Shown: positions 35,990 to 49,504, counted from the first letter of the stretch. The stretch is 64,000 nt of DNA from Dermatophagoides farinae (GCF_024713945.1 NC_134680.1:1068501-1132500); one strand, 5' to 3'. A program made the numbers and translations. Notes: a model not told the origin generated them from the letters alone.

Positions 35990-37371
35990 TTGATTGATTG
36001 ATTTCAATCGATTCGATTTAAGTTATTCTTGTTATTATTACACTATAATTATCATTATGATATATATTATTTACGGGTGCAGATGAAATTGAACCATTTT
36101 TTTGGTGCGAACAAAAATTTTTTTTTTGTTTTATGGCTTCATCTCTCTCTCTCTTTCTTGGTTAGTTTCTTCTGTATATACAACGATATAAATAAAAAAA
36201 AATAAGGACAGATTTCAAATTTGATGGCAATTCAATCACGATGGCAATTGATGAATTCTATGATGATGACGACAAACACTGAAAATGAAAATAAAAAGAG
36301 GAATTGATTTTTCATAGTAAAGAAAAGAATAGAAAGAATCAGGATGTAATCAAGAGAAACACGTCTCACACACACACAAACACACATACCATTCAAGAAT
36401 GATGATGATGATGATGATGAAATTGAAGAATTTTTTTCTTCGGTGATGTTTTCATCCCATGGTGGTGTGTTTGTTTATTCGGCAACACACCATATACACA
36501 AAGTTTACTTATGGATAAAATTTTTATTACCTATAACAAATTTCATTTCATTATCATCAATCAAGATGATGATGATGATGATGATGATGATGAAATGAAA
36601 TTGAGCCAAGTGCGATTGATAATCTTGATTATTGCATGAAAATAAAAATTCAGATGTGGAGATAGGAAAAAATTGCTGAAAATTGACCCAATAAATTCAA
36701 TTATAATATGGATCATCCAACGATATTGATAATGATATTGGTTGTTGTTGTTGTTGTTGTTATTTGGGATCAATAAAAAAAATGTCATTTTTTACCATCA
36801 TCATCATCATCATCGATATTTGAAGGCGGAGATAAAACATGGTATTATATTATGAAAATGAAAATTGAAATCGCCAACTGGAACGAACCTGAATAATGAT
36901 GATGATTATAGAATTGAAAAGTTTTTTTCATTTGTTATTTTTTTATTATAAAGCAACGAGTTCGAAAACGTATTATAGCCATTATTATATAATGATGAGA
37001 ATTGGTAACTTTTATGATGAAATCAAAATGATGAATATTCTGTGGAAATTCTTTTGTTGTAAAAAAACAAAAATTTTAATGAATAATTTTCATTCAATTC
37101 AATTTTATTTTACCTTTGGAAATTCATTGGAATTAAAATCGCGAATAAATATTTTCAAATTTCTTGTCTCAATGCTTATGGCTTTCTCTTCTCATTAATT
37201 TCAATCTTTTTGACAAATGTAAATTTGTGGTAAAACCAAAAAAAAAAATGAATCACAAAGTTTAAAATAGAAAAAAAATGAATAAATATTGATCACGTGA
37301 AACACGTGAATTTCTAAATGATTCGATTGGATTCGAATAAATCTGATTTACCACGTTTTGAAACGTATAGT

Positions 37372-37382
37372 AGCGCTATCTA
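37372..37382 (-). promoter_or_regulatory. CTCF-consensus-like motif 4
   Basis: TAGATAGCGCT on minus, one mismatch to YAGRKGGCRSY, about midway between the peptide precursor and KCNQ. Confidence 0.25.
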
Positions 37383-40300
37383 TGAGTCTGTTTGTTGAAT
37401 ATTCGTCAACATAAAAAAAACGATCATTTGATTTTCATCATTCGAAGGACATCATCATCATAATCGAAATGAAAAGATTAAAGGTCAATCAACTAATCTT
37501 TTAAAACATGAATGATGATGATTGGCCAGAAGAAAAAAAAATTGTCCTCCAAACGATGATGAAAATAATTAATTTCAATGATGATGATGATTTCTGACCG
37601 ACTGATTGAATTCTTGGAGACGTGAAAAAAAAATAGTTGATAACCATATGAATCTGTCTGGTAAAAAAAAGGGGAAGATGTACAAATAAATGGCCCATGA
37701 CGACCAACAATCAACCATTTACTTATCTTCTCTTGAATTAAGTTTTTAATTTTTTGTTTTTTTTTTTTATTTTGCTTTTTTAGAAATTAGAAACTCACAT
37801 CAAATCTCCTGTCTTTCTTACCAGTTCTTTTTATCTCTCAATTTATTAATCTTCATATATTACGAAATAAAGAAACTAAATTAATCTTAATGATGTAAAC
37901 ATGGACAATCAACCAATCTTTTTGATCGAAGAATTTGTTTGATGGAATTTTCTTGTTTTTTTTTTGTGGCTGATTCCCCTTCGTCTGTGAGTGTGTGTGT
38001 GTATGTGTGTGTATTTAGTACGCGCATCAATTTCACTGGCAGTAAATCACCATCATTGTCACAATAATGAGAGGGAACATTTCCAAAAAATCAAGATCAA
38101 GATCAAATTTCAAAGATAATAATGATGATGATGATAATAATAATAATGTTTAGAGGCGACAACAAACAGACAAAAAAATAAACAAATCCATTCAAATGGA
38201 ATGTTCGACATTCTTCATGTGTTTATTATTCAGTCATCATTTGTAAAAACATCATTGATCAATCATCCTGGATGGAATGACCATTTCGAAAATTCGATAC
38301 GAAAAATCAAGAATACCGAAAACAAAAAAAAAACCGAATGTGTTCAACCTGTTGAATGTGAATATTTATGTCAACTGGGTTTTTTTTCTATTGGTTACCT
38401 TTGAATTGAATTTCACCATAGAAAAAAAGGTAATTGTTTTTTCATTGTTTATATTTCTTAATTATTCTGGTTTTTTTTCTGATCATCATCATCATCATCA
38501 TCATCGATTGAAATTATCGTAATCATTATGTACATTATTTTTTTCCGATTTTTCATTCTTTGTCTTTCATTTTATGATGATGATGATAATGATGAACATT
38601 TATAATCGAGTACATATGTTTAATTGATTCGAATCCGAATCAATCATTATTATTATTATTATTATCATATGTGGATACGTGTCCATTGAATCAATCAATT
38701 TTTTTTTCTCAAAACACATGTACAATATTTACAAAACAAATTTTCATTTGTGTCTGTGTGTGTGTGTTTGTAGACAATCTTTGTTACCATTGCATCGATA
38801 ATAATGATGATGATGATGATGACAACTTTTCATAATCCATCCTGTGAAGAGAACAAAAAAAAAATTCAATTTAATTTAAAAGAAAAAAAAGTTTTCAATC
38901 ATTAAGATTATGTAAATTGATAACGATGTTATCATCATCCTCATCAATGAAGATATAAACACACAGTACAGACATTCAAGCACTTACAGGTGTATGAAAT
39001 TCGAGAAAATTCTAATCATCATCAATAACAATCAATCAATCATCATTTGTTCATCTCATCATCATCATCGATTTTTTCCGTTTTTCTTTTTGATTCATTA
39101 CTTGATTTGATCATCATTTATGGAACAAATTCTTCAATTTTTTTTCTCATTCATCAAATCCACGATGATCAGATGAATGAATAATTTTATCTTGTACAAA
39201 GATAATGTATTTTTTTATCAACATAACCCGTTCAACACCTTAATTATTATTCAATCGAAAAAAAGAAGAAAAAATTTTTCTCTATGATTATTGGCTTACT
39301 GATTTACCAACAGACACACACCTTCAATATCAAACATCGTTATCGGTTATGGTTATACATTCCAATCATCATTTTTTTTTTATTTGTTGATGACAACCAC
39401 CACCACCAAGTAAACCATCATCTTCACCATCATCATCACATTATGACCCTGATGATGATGATGAATCATAATCCAGAGAAAAAAGCGATATTAGGATCGA
39501 TCAGATTGAAATTTTCGAAAAAATTTAAGGAATTTGTGTCATTTAATTTTTTTTTTACCTCAACTCTTTTTTTCCGCAATCATTTTTTTTTTGGTCAAAT
39601 TTTTTAAAAAAAAAATCTATTTTTGTTCAGAAAGAGACTACCTGAAAGTGTATAAAAAAAAAACACACAGAAAAATTCAACGTTTTCAAATGTTGGAATT
39701 TCCAAATTGGAAATATTTAGAAAATCACAAAAAAATATTGTGTGTTTGTTTGTTTTGTTTTGTTTTGTTTTTTTTTGGTGTTGACATTGAAAAAATTTTT
39801 AATTGTTCCCCCTCTTTCCACCACCAACAACAACGTAACGGTATGTCAATTGATTAAAACTATTCTTTGTGTGTTTTAAATGATTATAATTATCGTCGTC
39901 ATCATTGTCATCTATAATAATTGTCATGTTTATCAAGTGAATAATCTTCATTCATTCATTTAATTAGAGATTATTCTCGAATTTTGATAAATTTAGAAAA
40001 ATTTAATCTCTAATGTACGTGATTAAAAATAGATTGAACTTTGGGAGAGAAAACAAAATTTATCCCATCATTTTTTTTTTTTTTTGATGATTTAAGTTGA
40101 TATACCTGTTGATCTTTTGTGTTGTTGTTGTTGTTGTGATGGATTGTCAAGTGTCAAGTGTAGTCAATTTGTTTTTTTTTTCATTCTAATTATAATCACC
40201 AAGTTGATCAAGCCATAATTCATTCACATTCAACGATAACAATGATGATGATGACAACAACCGTATCATTTTTCATGTAAATCGAATCAAATTAATTCAT

Positions 40301-40484
40301 CAAACACGTAATGATCATCTAAATTTGATGGATGCATGTTATTTTTTTTTTTGTTTGTCTAAATCCCATAGGTATTTTTTTTTTGCATATAAAAAACATT
40401 GCATAAAAATTTTTTTCCCCATTCAACAGATGTTTTTACGTATATTGTGAACAATAATAAACTACCAATCAATCAATCAATTAA

Positions 40485-43400
40485 TTGAATGTATACAAAA
40501 TGCTCGAACATTTTATTAAAAAGAATATTTATATCGTTAACAATCGATTAAATCGTCGAAAATCATTAGTAGTTGAATCAATTAATAATGATGATGAAAC
40601 GGTGATTATCAAAAATGATTTGGTAAAGACAAAGAAATTATGTAATGATAATGAATTTGATAATCTTGGTGAAGAAGAAGAAGAAGATTGTAATGAAGAT
40701 GATAATGAAGATTTGAATAATAATGATGAAGAAGATGATGATGATACTTCCGCCGATGAAATAGCAACAACAACTAATGAAGATGGTGAAGAAGAAGAAG
40801 AAGAAGAGGAAGGTATGGAATCCCTTCCAAGCATATCGATCAATGATGATGATGATGATGATAATGATGATGAATCAACAAATGTTCAAACATCCTCATC
40901 GATGACAAAATTTGATCGAATTGAAACAGAATCAATGATTATGCAAAATTCAACAACATCTGCAACAATCGTAAACATTGGTTCTGATTATCATGAGAAA
41001 GAATCAAATAAAACAACTGATGATGATTTAACAAAGAAAACAACAAAAATTGAAATAATAACAACATCAACAAGTGATGATGATGATGATGATCATGTTG
41101 ATTATGATAATCGACAACAACAACGACATCATCATGAACATCATCACCATCGTCATCATCATTATCATCATCAGGTTAGTTCATGATCAAACACACAGAT
41201 AAATTTACACACACACAAACAAACAATGAATAAAAAAAAATCAGATCAAGCCAGTCAATGGTCATATGATTCGTATGTCAAATAATGATGATGATGATGA
41301 TGATGATCACCATCTTGACATATTGTCTATTCGTCAAAGTCAAAGTCAAATTGAAAAAAATATTTGTTTAACAAAATTCAAATTTTTCTATTTATTTTTA
41401 GTTGATTTATAATAATTATTATTATCATCATCTCCTTTCCTCCCCTCTTCAAATCTTCGAATGACGTCATCGATTTGATTTGATCAGTCAAATCAAATCC
41501 GATATTTTTGTATGTGTGTGTGTATGTGTCTATAACAGCTTTTTTTACGGAATTTTTATTTCATTTTTTCAATGTTTTTGTTTTCTATTTTATGATATAG
41601 CAGCAGCAGCAACAACAACAAAAACAACAACGGCGACGAGGACAACCAAATCAAAATCAACATTCAAAACATAAACTATCCAGTAATAATAATCAATTCA
41701 TTCAGCTTGATTCATTATCATCATCACTAAAACAACCAATAGAAATGGGTAAAAATTCATTGGGTCAATTAAATCGTAAACAACAACAACAACAACCATA
41801 TAATAGTTCTCCGATCAATGTTTCAAAATTACAAAAACGAAAAAAATTAATAACAAACGACAATGATGAACATGATGATTCAATATGTATTGAAATAAAT
41901 GATCATCATTCTCATTCACAAACATCACCAATATTTGATTCAAGTTTGAATGAGAATAATATGATTGATACAAAAACGATGCTTTTGACACCTAAAACAA
42001 CCAAAATGATTTGCAAAAAAATGCCAAGAAATGATAAATCAGTATTTGATATTTTTGATTCACCTAATGATAAAATTGCACCGATTATGGTACCATCCAA
42101 AACAAATCAATCACCGATGAATATCAATCATAGTCCAATCGATTTTGATGCAGCTCAATCTGAAATTAATATCAACAAGAATCATCAAGAAAATCAACAA
42201 TCCAATGCACTTATAACAGCACCATCAACACCAACGTTACATTTGTCGTATAAATTTCAATTGAATAACGACTCATTGAATGTAAAAAATGATTATCAAC
42301 ATTCACAACAACAACAACAACCATGGTCGTTTACAGGAACGAATCATCAACGGCAATCATCATTGGAGGATAGTATGACTAAAAAATCACCAATATGTAC
42401 ACGTATCAGTATACTTGGTAAACCGTTACCATCACGAAAAGAAGTATCATATTATCGTCAAAGATTTTTTATTTACAATATTTTACAACGGCCAAAAGGA
42501 TTCTGGGCTAGCTGTTATCATCAATTTGTCATATCAATCATTGTTATTGGTTTAATATTGTTTGCAATGTCCACAGTGGAACAATATTATGAACAATCTA
42601 TTCAATTTTTGCGAATATTCGACACATTTATCCTTGCATTATTGGTTCTAGAATTCTTGGCACGTGCTTGGTCATCATCATGTATTAGTCAATATCAAGG
42701 ATGGTTTGGTTTATTTAGATTCTGTACATCAGCATTTCGTCTTATCGATATATTTATTATAATGTCTACTGCTGCCGTACTTTGGGTACATCAAGTTGAT
42801 CCTTCCATTGCTAATCGTATTAATTGGTTACGTTTTGCTCAAGCATTTCAAATTCTTCGTATTAGTCATCGTTTTAAGCCATGGCGTATAATGGCATCGG
42901 TTATATGGAATCAACGTGATCATCTTGCTGTTGCTATCTATATGTGTACATTATCATTAATATTCATTACATTTACTGTATATTTCATTGAACATAATCA
43001 ACCAGATACTGATTTTACATCTATACCTAGAACACTTTGGTGGGGTATTGTTTCATTATTAACCATTGGTTATGGTGATATGGTACCCAGTACGACAGCA
43101 GGTAAAATTGTTGCCAGTACACTATTGTTGATTTGTTTCTCATCATTCGCATTACCGGCCGGTATTCTTGGAACTGGTCTAGCATTAAAGGTATGAATGA
43201 AATAATTTAATTAATAAATTGAATTGATAATTTTCTCACTAAATTATTCACTAGGTACAAGAACAACAACGGCAAAAACATTTCAATAAACGACGTGATC
43301 CAGCCGCACGCTTAATACAATGTGCATGGCGTTGTTATGCATCATCGAAAAATTCACGATCCATTGCCACATGGAAAGCGTGTATGAAACAACGTAATAA

Positions 43401-44262
43401 ATTAAAAAACATATCAGCATCCAATTCAAATGATAAACTATCGGAACATCAAATCGAAACCAGTAGTACGTTGGGCAGTGTTGTTGATTTAAAATGTTTA
43501 CGAAATAAAATTCATAAACGATTTGGTAGTGAATCACAGGCATCATTGGTTGATTATGCAAGATCCAATACAATTGATAATAGTTTATCGAATCGATCAT
43601 CACAATCACTTAGTTTAATGGTGCCAAGAAATCATTGTAAACATCGACTATTAGAACGAACAACAATACCCATCATATTGAATGATGATGATGAATATTA
43701 TGATTATTATTGTGAATATTTTAATCCAGCCGAAAAAGCAATGATACGTTTCATACGATTGGTTAAATTTGAAGTGGCAAAGAAAAATTTCAAAAATGCA
43801 TTCCGTCCATATGATATTAATGATGTTATTGAACAATATGCGGCTGGACATGCTGATGTTGTGGCACGTGTTAAGAATATGCATTCACGAATTAATAACA
43901 TACAGAATACGTTGGGAAATGTAACGAAAATTTGTCAAGATTTATCCTATATTCAATATCATCAAATGGATCGATTAGAACGAATTATACAGGAATTGAA
44001 TCAGAAATTATTGTTGGTTGATAATCACTCGGATATGAAAACACCAACAACAACAGCAGCATCACAAACAAATAAATTTCTATCTGTAAACGATAGTTTA
44101 TCGTCCGATGACTCATCATTATTATCGATGAGATCCTTATCACCATCCACATCATCGTCATCATCATCACCGGAAGCAATACAATCTTCATCAACAACAA
44201 TCAAAAGTCAATGTCAATCAAATGATGATGATCAAACAACAAGAGAAGCCAAAAAACAATAG
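40485..44262 (+). CDS. KCNQ: KCNQ/Kv7 voltage-gated potassium channel subunit
   Basis: Tetrameric M-type potassium channel of the plasma membrane. Exons 40485-41174, 41601-43190 and 43255-44262, total 3288 nt (1095 aa). The first roughly 525 residues are an unusual cytosolic extension with Asp/Glu, His and Gln runs; vertebrate KCNQ has about 100 residues here. S1 starts near residue 535 (FVISIIVIGLILFAMSTVE), S2 has FDTFILALLVLEFLARAW, S3 RLIDIFIIMSTAAVLWVH, and S4 LRFAQAFQILRISHRFKPW. The pore has WWGIVSLLTIGYGDMVP (selectivity filter at 718-723) and S6 SSFALPAGILGTGLALKVQ with the PAG gate. The calmodulin/A-domain signatures RDPAARLIQCAWRCYA and FRPYDINDVIEQYAAGHADV confirm the subfamily. 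S4 differs from canonical KCNQ: Gln647 replaces the arginine equivalent to KCNQ1 R237, with Arg650 for H240 and His653 for R243. Confidence 0.93.
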
Positions 44263-47200
44263 TCGTTTTACCGAATAAGATAAAAAAAAAGAGATTATGA
44301 TGTTTTTCAACAGAAAACCAATCAATGTGATCAACAAAAAAAAATGTCGATATTTATTCTTGTGATTTTTTTCTATTTATTCCTTGAAAAAAAAATTGGA
44401 ACTGAACATATGTGAAAAAAAAATATTTTCACCATATTCAACGTTTGTATAAATAGACCAACAACAGAAAAAAAATGAAAGAAAAAAAATATTTGTTTTT
44501 TTTCACCATAAATTATTATTGAAAATTTTTAATTTTTAATCATTTATTCAATTTATAATTATAATTAAAATTAAATTATTTATCAATGAAATCAATTAAT
44601 CGTTTCTGGCCAACAACAATGACCACCACCATTGGAATACGAAACAACATGTTTTTCAATGCGTAAATGATTTTGGATTTGATTGATTAAAAAAAATCAG
44701 GATTTTTTCACTTTATAGCCGTGTTGCGTTGTTGGAACAAACGAAAAACTCGTGCACGTGCTTAATATTTGAAACAGACAAATATACTATTTGGGAAAAA
44801 GGAAACGCATTTGAATATTAAATTATATATAGGTGTATTTGATATTGATATAAAGTTCTTTTTTTTGTTCCATTATCGCGATAGTATCGATTATTCAATT
44901 TGATTCGTATGGTAGAAATCTAACCTTGAACATCATCATCATCATCATCACTAATTTTTTTGTTCTTTTGGTTTTCATCAATTTCTATTCATCGTCAAGA
45001 AAAAGAAAACGAGATTCAACATGTAATGATAATGGCAAGTAAACAGTGAAAAAAAAATTGTGTCCTGATATTGTTCCATGAAGGATATCATTGTTTTGAT
45101 CATTATCGTTTTTATTTTGTTTGTTTGTTTGTTTTTTTTTATGAAAACAAAACAAAACAAAAAAAAACAATGCAACGATCTTAATAGTAAGTAAATTTAC
45201 TTGTCAAACAAACGAATAAAAAAAATTCATTTTCTGTTCTCATTCCTGTGTAGTATATTAGTAAGAATTGATATTCCATGAAACTTGTGAATTTCATCAT
45301 CAAATCACCAACATGGATTGTGTCTTATGACCAAATCATGACATTGAAATCTGAAAGACAACAAAAAAATAATGAAATATGAAACAAATTCAAACATCTG
45401 CATTCTTTTTTTCGAACGTTATGATTTCAAAATTTCGCCTACAACATGGCTTATTTTTCATTCATTTTTCAAATGTGGTCAAATTATGATATAACTTTGA
45501 AATCAAAAATAGCAACTGATGACATAGTCATCATCATCATCGTCATAATAATTAAAATCATCCATCAATTAATCCTAAAGGTTCCGTGAATTCATTTTTG
45601 TTGAAACATTTCATAAAAATTGGATGTTCAACAATAATTAATGAAGAAAAACTACGTCTGGCCATAATTAATTCGTTGAATGATAATCATAGTATTCGAA
45701 TCGAAAACATTTTGTTTTCATTGTCATTCGATTATGATTATGACTGGTTTACGATGATGAATGATGATAGCCATCTCGGTTGTTTCAATGTTTAATTTGA
45801 TTTTGTTTTTGGTAAAACAGAAACAAAAATTGTGTATTCCCATATTTGGTTCAAAACATAACACCCTCCATTATATGTGATGAATTTTAAATTCAACCCA
45901 AAATGGTTAATGAATAATTAAAAATGAAGAAATCATTTGAAGCCTTCATTGTGAGAAAAGAAAATCTTTGAAATTTTTTTTTTCTTTAAAAGATTCATTG
46001 ATAAGCAACAATTATTCCGACCAAATTTAGTCAACAACAAGAAAAACAGAACAAAAAATCCGATTCAATTGTCACGTGATCAAAAGGGTTATTGAAACCA
46101 TAGATTTGTTGTTTTTCAATTCAATTATATCAAACGAATGCTGATCATCATCATCCTTTTAAGAAGCCACGATAACTCAATAAATCTACTTTACTGATTC
46201 GATTTGAATTCATAATTTACAAACATGGATCGCGTTGTCGTTTGTCGTCAGACATTTTTGGCAAATATGTACACACGTACACACACACACACACATAAAT
46301 ACATGGATAATGGTCGAAACACAAAAAATTAACCCTTCAAGGTTTTCAAAAAAAAAAATATGAATTTTCATTTACATGATGAATAAACGGGAAAAAAGGC
46401 GCGGGTGTTGCTGCTGCTGCTGTTTGTTTTGTTTTGTTTTCGATTCTAATGATAAAAATAAAAATAAAACTGATTGCTGAAAAAATATATCTCGAATTGG
46501 AAATTTTCATTAACGAAGAACAAAAAAAAATTATTCATGATATATGAAAAAGTAAGTGAAGGATTCGAAAAATTTGAACAAAATCGACCATCATCGAATT
46601 ATATCATTCATTCATTTATGATGAACAATTTGAATTTTTTTCCCTCAATATGTTATTTGCATTTATTCTTCAAAATACACACACACACACACACCTTATC
46701 ATATATTCTCAAATTTCAATCATAATTTATTTTTTCCCAAATCGTAAATCACCTGTATCAGCTATTTCTGTTTTTCACATACACACAAACATAACACCCA
46801 CATTCTTATTATCAATTTTTAACACTACCATCTCACTGCCATCATCAACGACGACGACAACTATATAGGCGTCCCATTACAATGTCACATATATATAGAA
46901 ATATAGCTGATCTTGGAACATGGCTATCATCATCATCATCATCATTATCATCACCTGTTGAATTGGATTCAATTGGGATGGACACTCGTACACAAACAAT
47001 TCGTCTAGTTTTAATCATATTTATCCATGACCACCTCCATTCTTTTTTTTCATGATCATCGAAGAATCGCGCTAAAGTTATAAATGTTTTCATTTTTTTT
47101 TTTGTTATTTGATTGAATATTCAATCGAATACACACACGGATCTCTCTGTTGCAAATACACAAAAACTTTGTATGTTTAATGATGATGATGATGATTAAT

Positions 47201-47318
47201 TCTGTTTTTTGATATTTTTTTTTATTTTTAGTGATTTTTTTTTATTTTTTTTAGAAAAAAAGTTTGATCAAATCAAAAGTATTCGCATCAATTGTGTGTT
47301 TGTCGATTTGATCATCAA
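44263..47318. other. Intergenic region between KCNQ and cuticle protein
   Basis: 3 kb of AT-rich spacer with ATC tracts (44933-44950, 46927-46950), AAAAC/GTTTT tracts near 45117-45175, CA tracts (46277-46294, 46676-46693) and a CTG run near 46410. The frame at 45586-45795 (69 aa) is the least repetitive here but has no recognisable feature or splice partner. I see no supported gene. Confidence 0.55.
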
Positions 47319-48574
47319 ATGAAAATGGTAAGCTTTTTTTTGTTCAATCAAGTCATTCTGAATTTATTTTCATTTTCATTTTTTTTCCATTCAATTTCAA
47401 GCATCGATCAACCATCATTTGTATATTAATATGGACATTATTGGCTATTGAATTTTGTTCTGCATATTATTACACTGAACCACAACAACAATACGGTAAT
47501 GGTGCCTATCAATTTTCTTATCAAACCGGTACACATAATGAACCTGATTTGGCACAATCATTTCGAGAAGAAAGTCGTGATGAATATGGTAATGTTCATG
47601 GTAAATATGGTTACGTTGATCCATATGGACAATTAAGGTTGGTTTAGTAAGATATCTATGATGATCTATAGATGAATAATTCATTTGTAAAAAAAAATGA
47701 TAATAGAATCGTTAAATATCGTGCCGGATCCGATGGTTATTATGCTGAAGGTGATGTAGGTGTTGATCAAGAAGCACTTCGACAACAACGGTTATTATAT
47801 GGAAATGATCCAGCCACACGAACACAACAAACATGGCAACAAGCTGGCCAAGGTTCATCCTCATCATCAGCCGCTTCAGCTGCTGCTTCCGCTTCTTCAT
47901 CAGCAGCCGGTGGTGGTTATTATGGTGGCACAAAACCAGATTGGACAACAGTTACCGATAATTCCATTAATCAACAATACAATATTAAAGGTGGTAATTC
48001 TAAAAGCCGAAATATCTACAGTGAACGTATTGTAGCTGCACCGATTCCTTCACCGGTTAAAACATTGAATTATCTATCCAATCAATATAATCAACGACAA
48101 GTGTTAACTAATAATCAATATCAATTACCAGTAGTTCGACAATATACACACACGACAGTACATCAAGTACCTGGTGCTATACAGCCAACACCATTCATAC
48201 CAACAGCAGCAGCTAGATATTATCAAACTAAATCATATAACCAACAACAATATTCTGGTGCATTGAAAAGTCCAGCAGCTCGTTATACGGAAATTCAACA
48301 TGAGCAACAACAACCAACAATAATAACACCATTTAAATCATTAACATCTGCATATAAATCAGCATCATCATCAGGCTCTTCTGCTTCTGCATCATCATCA
48401 TCATCGTCCGCAGCATATACAGATGGATCACCCATTAAAGGTGGATATCGACAACAACAACCACAACAACAACGTTCATCACGTTATAGTATTCCTGGTA
48501 CAGGTCAAGCACGTGCACAGGTTAATTTCAAACAATATGGACCAGCTGCATTTCAATATTCATATGCATTCTAA
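47319..48574 (+). CDS. RR-type structural cuticle protein
   Basis: Secreted chitin-binding exoskeleton protein. Coding exons: 47319-47327 (only Met-Lys-Met), 47402-47637 and 47707-48574, total 1113 nt (370 aa). A micro-exon carrying only the start codons is typical of arthropod cuticle genes. The signal peptide reads across the splice (IICILIWTLLAIEFCSA). The Rebers-Riddiford region spans NGAYQFSYQTGTHNEPDLA, YGNVHGKYGYVDPYGQLR and, over the second splice, IVKYRAGSDGYYAEG. Downstream it is Ala/Ser-, Gln- and Tyr-rich with no Cys, as usual for extensible matrix proteins. I cannot assign RR-1 or RR-2 firmly; the GYVDPYGQLRIVKY spacing fits the general consensus. It stands alone here, not in a cuticle-gene cluster. 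Confidence 0.9.
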
Positions 48575-48761
48575 TGATTCTGATGATTGAACCTAAATGC
48601 TGATTTAATTTGATTCGATTCACTTTTTTTTTATCAAAAAAAACCTATTTTAACACTTTATTCACAAGTTGCGATATTATATAAATTATTTTTGCAATGA
48701 TGAAAATCAAATCATATCATATATATTCATATATCCAACAGTAGGGAATGTAGTTTTTTTT

Positions 48762-48872
48762 AATTGTTTAGTTTCGCGCGTTGATACAGTTTTTGCATCA
48801 AATAGATGACGGTCAATTATTCAGCCCCGCAGGGCCAGTCTGGACAGGCGCGAAGCGTCTCTACCAGGCTGG
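48762..48872 (+). repeat. Structured repeat element, longer copy
   Basis: About 110 nt matching the copy at 49424-49504. It begins AATTGTTTAGTTTCGCGCG. It contains nested inverted repeats: TTCGCGC (48773-48779) against GCGCGAA (48848-48854), TTGATACA against TGCATCAA, CCCGCAGGG, and CCAG/CTGG at the right end. GC content is well above the surroundings. Its nature (mobile-element end or structured RNA) is unknown. Confidence 0.7.
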
Positions 48873-49202
48873 TGATATGATATGATAATGATGAGAAAAA
48901 TAAAATGCAATTTTGTTGAAGATTGAAATAACAAATTACTCTAGGTTATATGGTTATTATAGTTCGAACGGATGTTGAAGTATCGAGCTTTATTTAGATA
49001 ATAATGATGTTTCATGGAAACCCATCTCCATTTACAGTATGTAGGTTCGATTCTCTTCGAATCCTTTGTTTAAATTGGGTTTTAATGACCATTAGTTACA
49101 ATCGAAGTCATTGCTGCAGTAAATGAATTCGATTTTATGAAGATCTTTGTATGTAATTATTTGTATATTCTTAACATATAGAATATCAAATTATATACGA
49201 TC

Positions 49203-49275
49203 TTAAAGAGTAGAGATGATTAACATTCGGTTGAAAAAACGTATCAACCCATTGTTTCAAATCCTCACTCTTTAA
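49203..49275 (+). other. 73-nt segment bounded by 9-bp inverted repeats, possibly cloverleaf-like
   Basis: TTAAAGAGT (49203-49211) pairs perfectly with ACTCTTTAA (49267-49275). Inside are a possible GATG/CATT stem, a perfect 6-bp GGTTGA/TCAACC stem with a 9-nt loop, and GTTTCAAATCC, which resembles a tRNA B box. Loop sizes do not fit a standard tRNA, so I do not call one. Confidence 0.35.
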
Positions 49276-49423
49276 CTCTTAAATAAACGCCGACACATTC
49301 ATTCCCCCTTTATACTATAATAACCTGGAATTTTTTTTATTTCAATTTTTAACAAAATTGCATTTCTTTTTCTCATCATCATATTATTAGGAAATTTTGT
49401 CTGTATGTATACATCCAACATTT

Positions 49424-49504
49424 AAATTGTTTAGCTTCGCGCGTTGATGCAGCTTTTACATCAAATAGATGACCGTCAATTAGTCAGCCACGAAGGAAGC
49501 GTCT
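49424..49504 (+). repeat. Structured repeat element, shorter copy
   Basis: Aligned to the copy at 48762 with a few substitutions (AAATTGTTTAGCTTCGCGCG start) and a loss of about 25-30 nt between CAGCC and GAAGCGTCT, which removes the right half of its stem. Same orientation, about 660 nt apart. ATCCAACA precedes both copies, though at different distances. Confidence 0.7.

Larger units (their letters stand above)
34497..40484. other. 6-kb gene-poor region between the peptide precursor and KCNQ
   Basis: Divergent spacer that must hold the promoters and any 5' UTR exons of both neighbours. A possible acceptor (ccgattag) lies just above the peptide start codon on minus. The rest is ATG/CAT tracts (for example near 35370-35396, 36400-36420, 36565-36592, 38480-38504), GT tracts (34926-34942, 35963-35989), T runs and a TTTTG tract near 39746-39763. 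A CTCF-like site is at 37372-37382. Short frames at 36896-37198, 39284-39607 and 39534-39857 are low-complexity and hydrophobic by composition; I do not accept them as genes. Confidence 0.55.

Noticed and set aside
39284-39857. Two overlapping plus frames of 107 residues
   Set aside because: Phe/His-rich translations of T runs and CAT repeats.
40529-40843. Minus-strand Ser-rich frame
   Set aside because: Antisense shadow of the acidic GAT/GAA repeats in the KCNQ N terminus.
45586-45795. 69-residue plus frame between KCNQ and the cuticle gene
   Set aside because: The least repetitive orphan frame, but no homology I recognise, no splice signals tied to it and no clear poly(A) signal.
49044-49066. 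tRNA B-box-like GGTTCGATTCT with TCGAATCC nearby
   Set aside because: No acceptor or anticodon stem can be built around it; treated as chance or a remnant.
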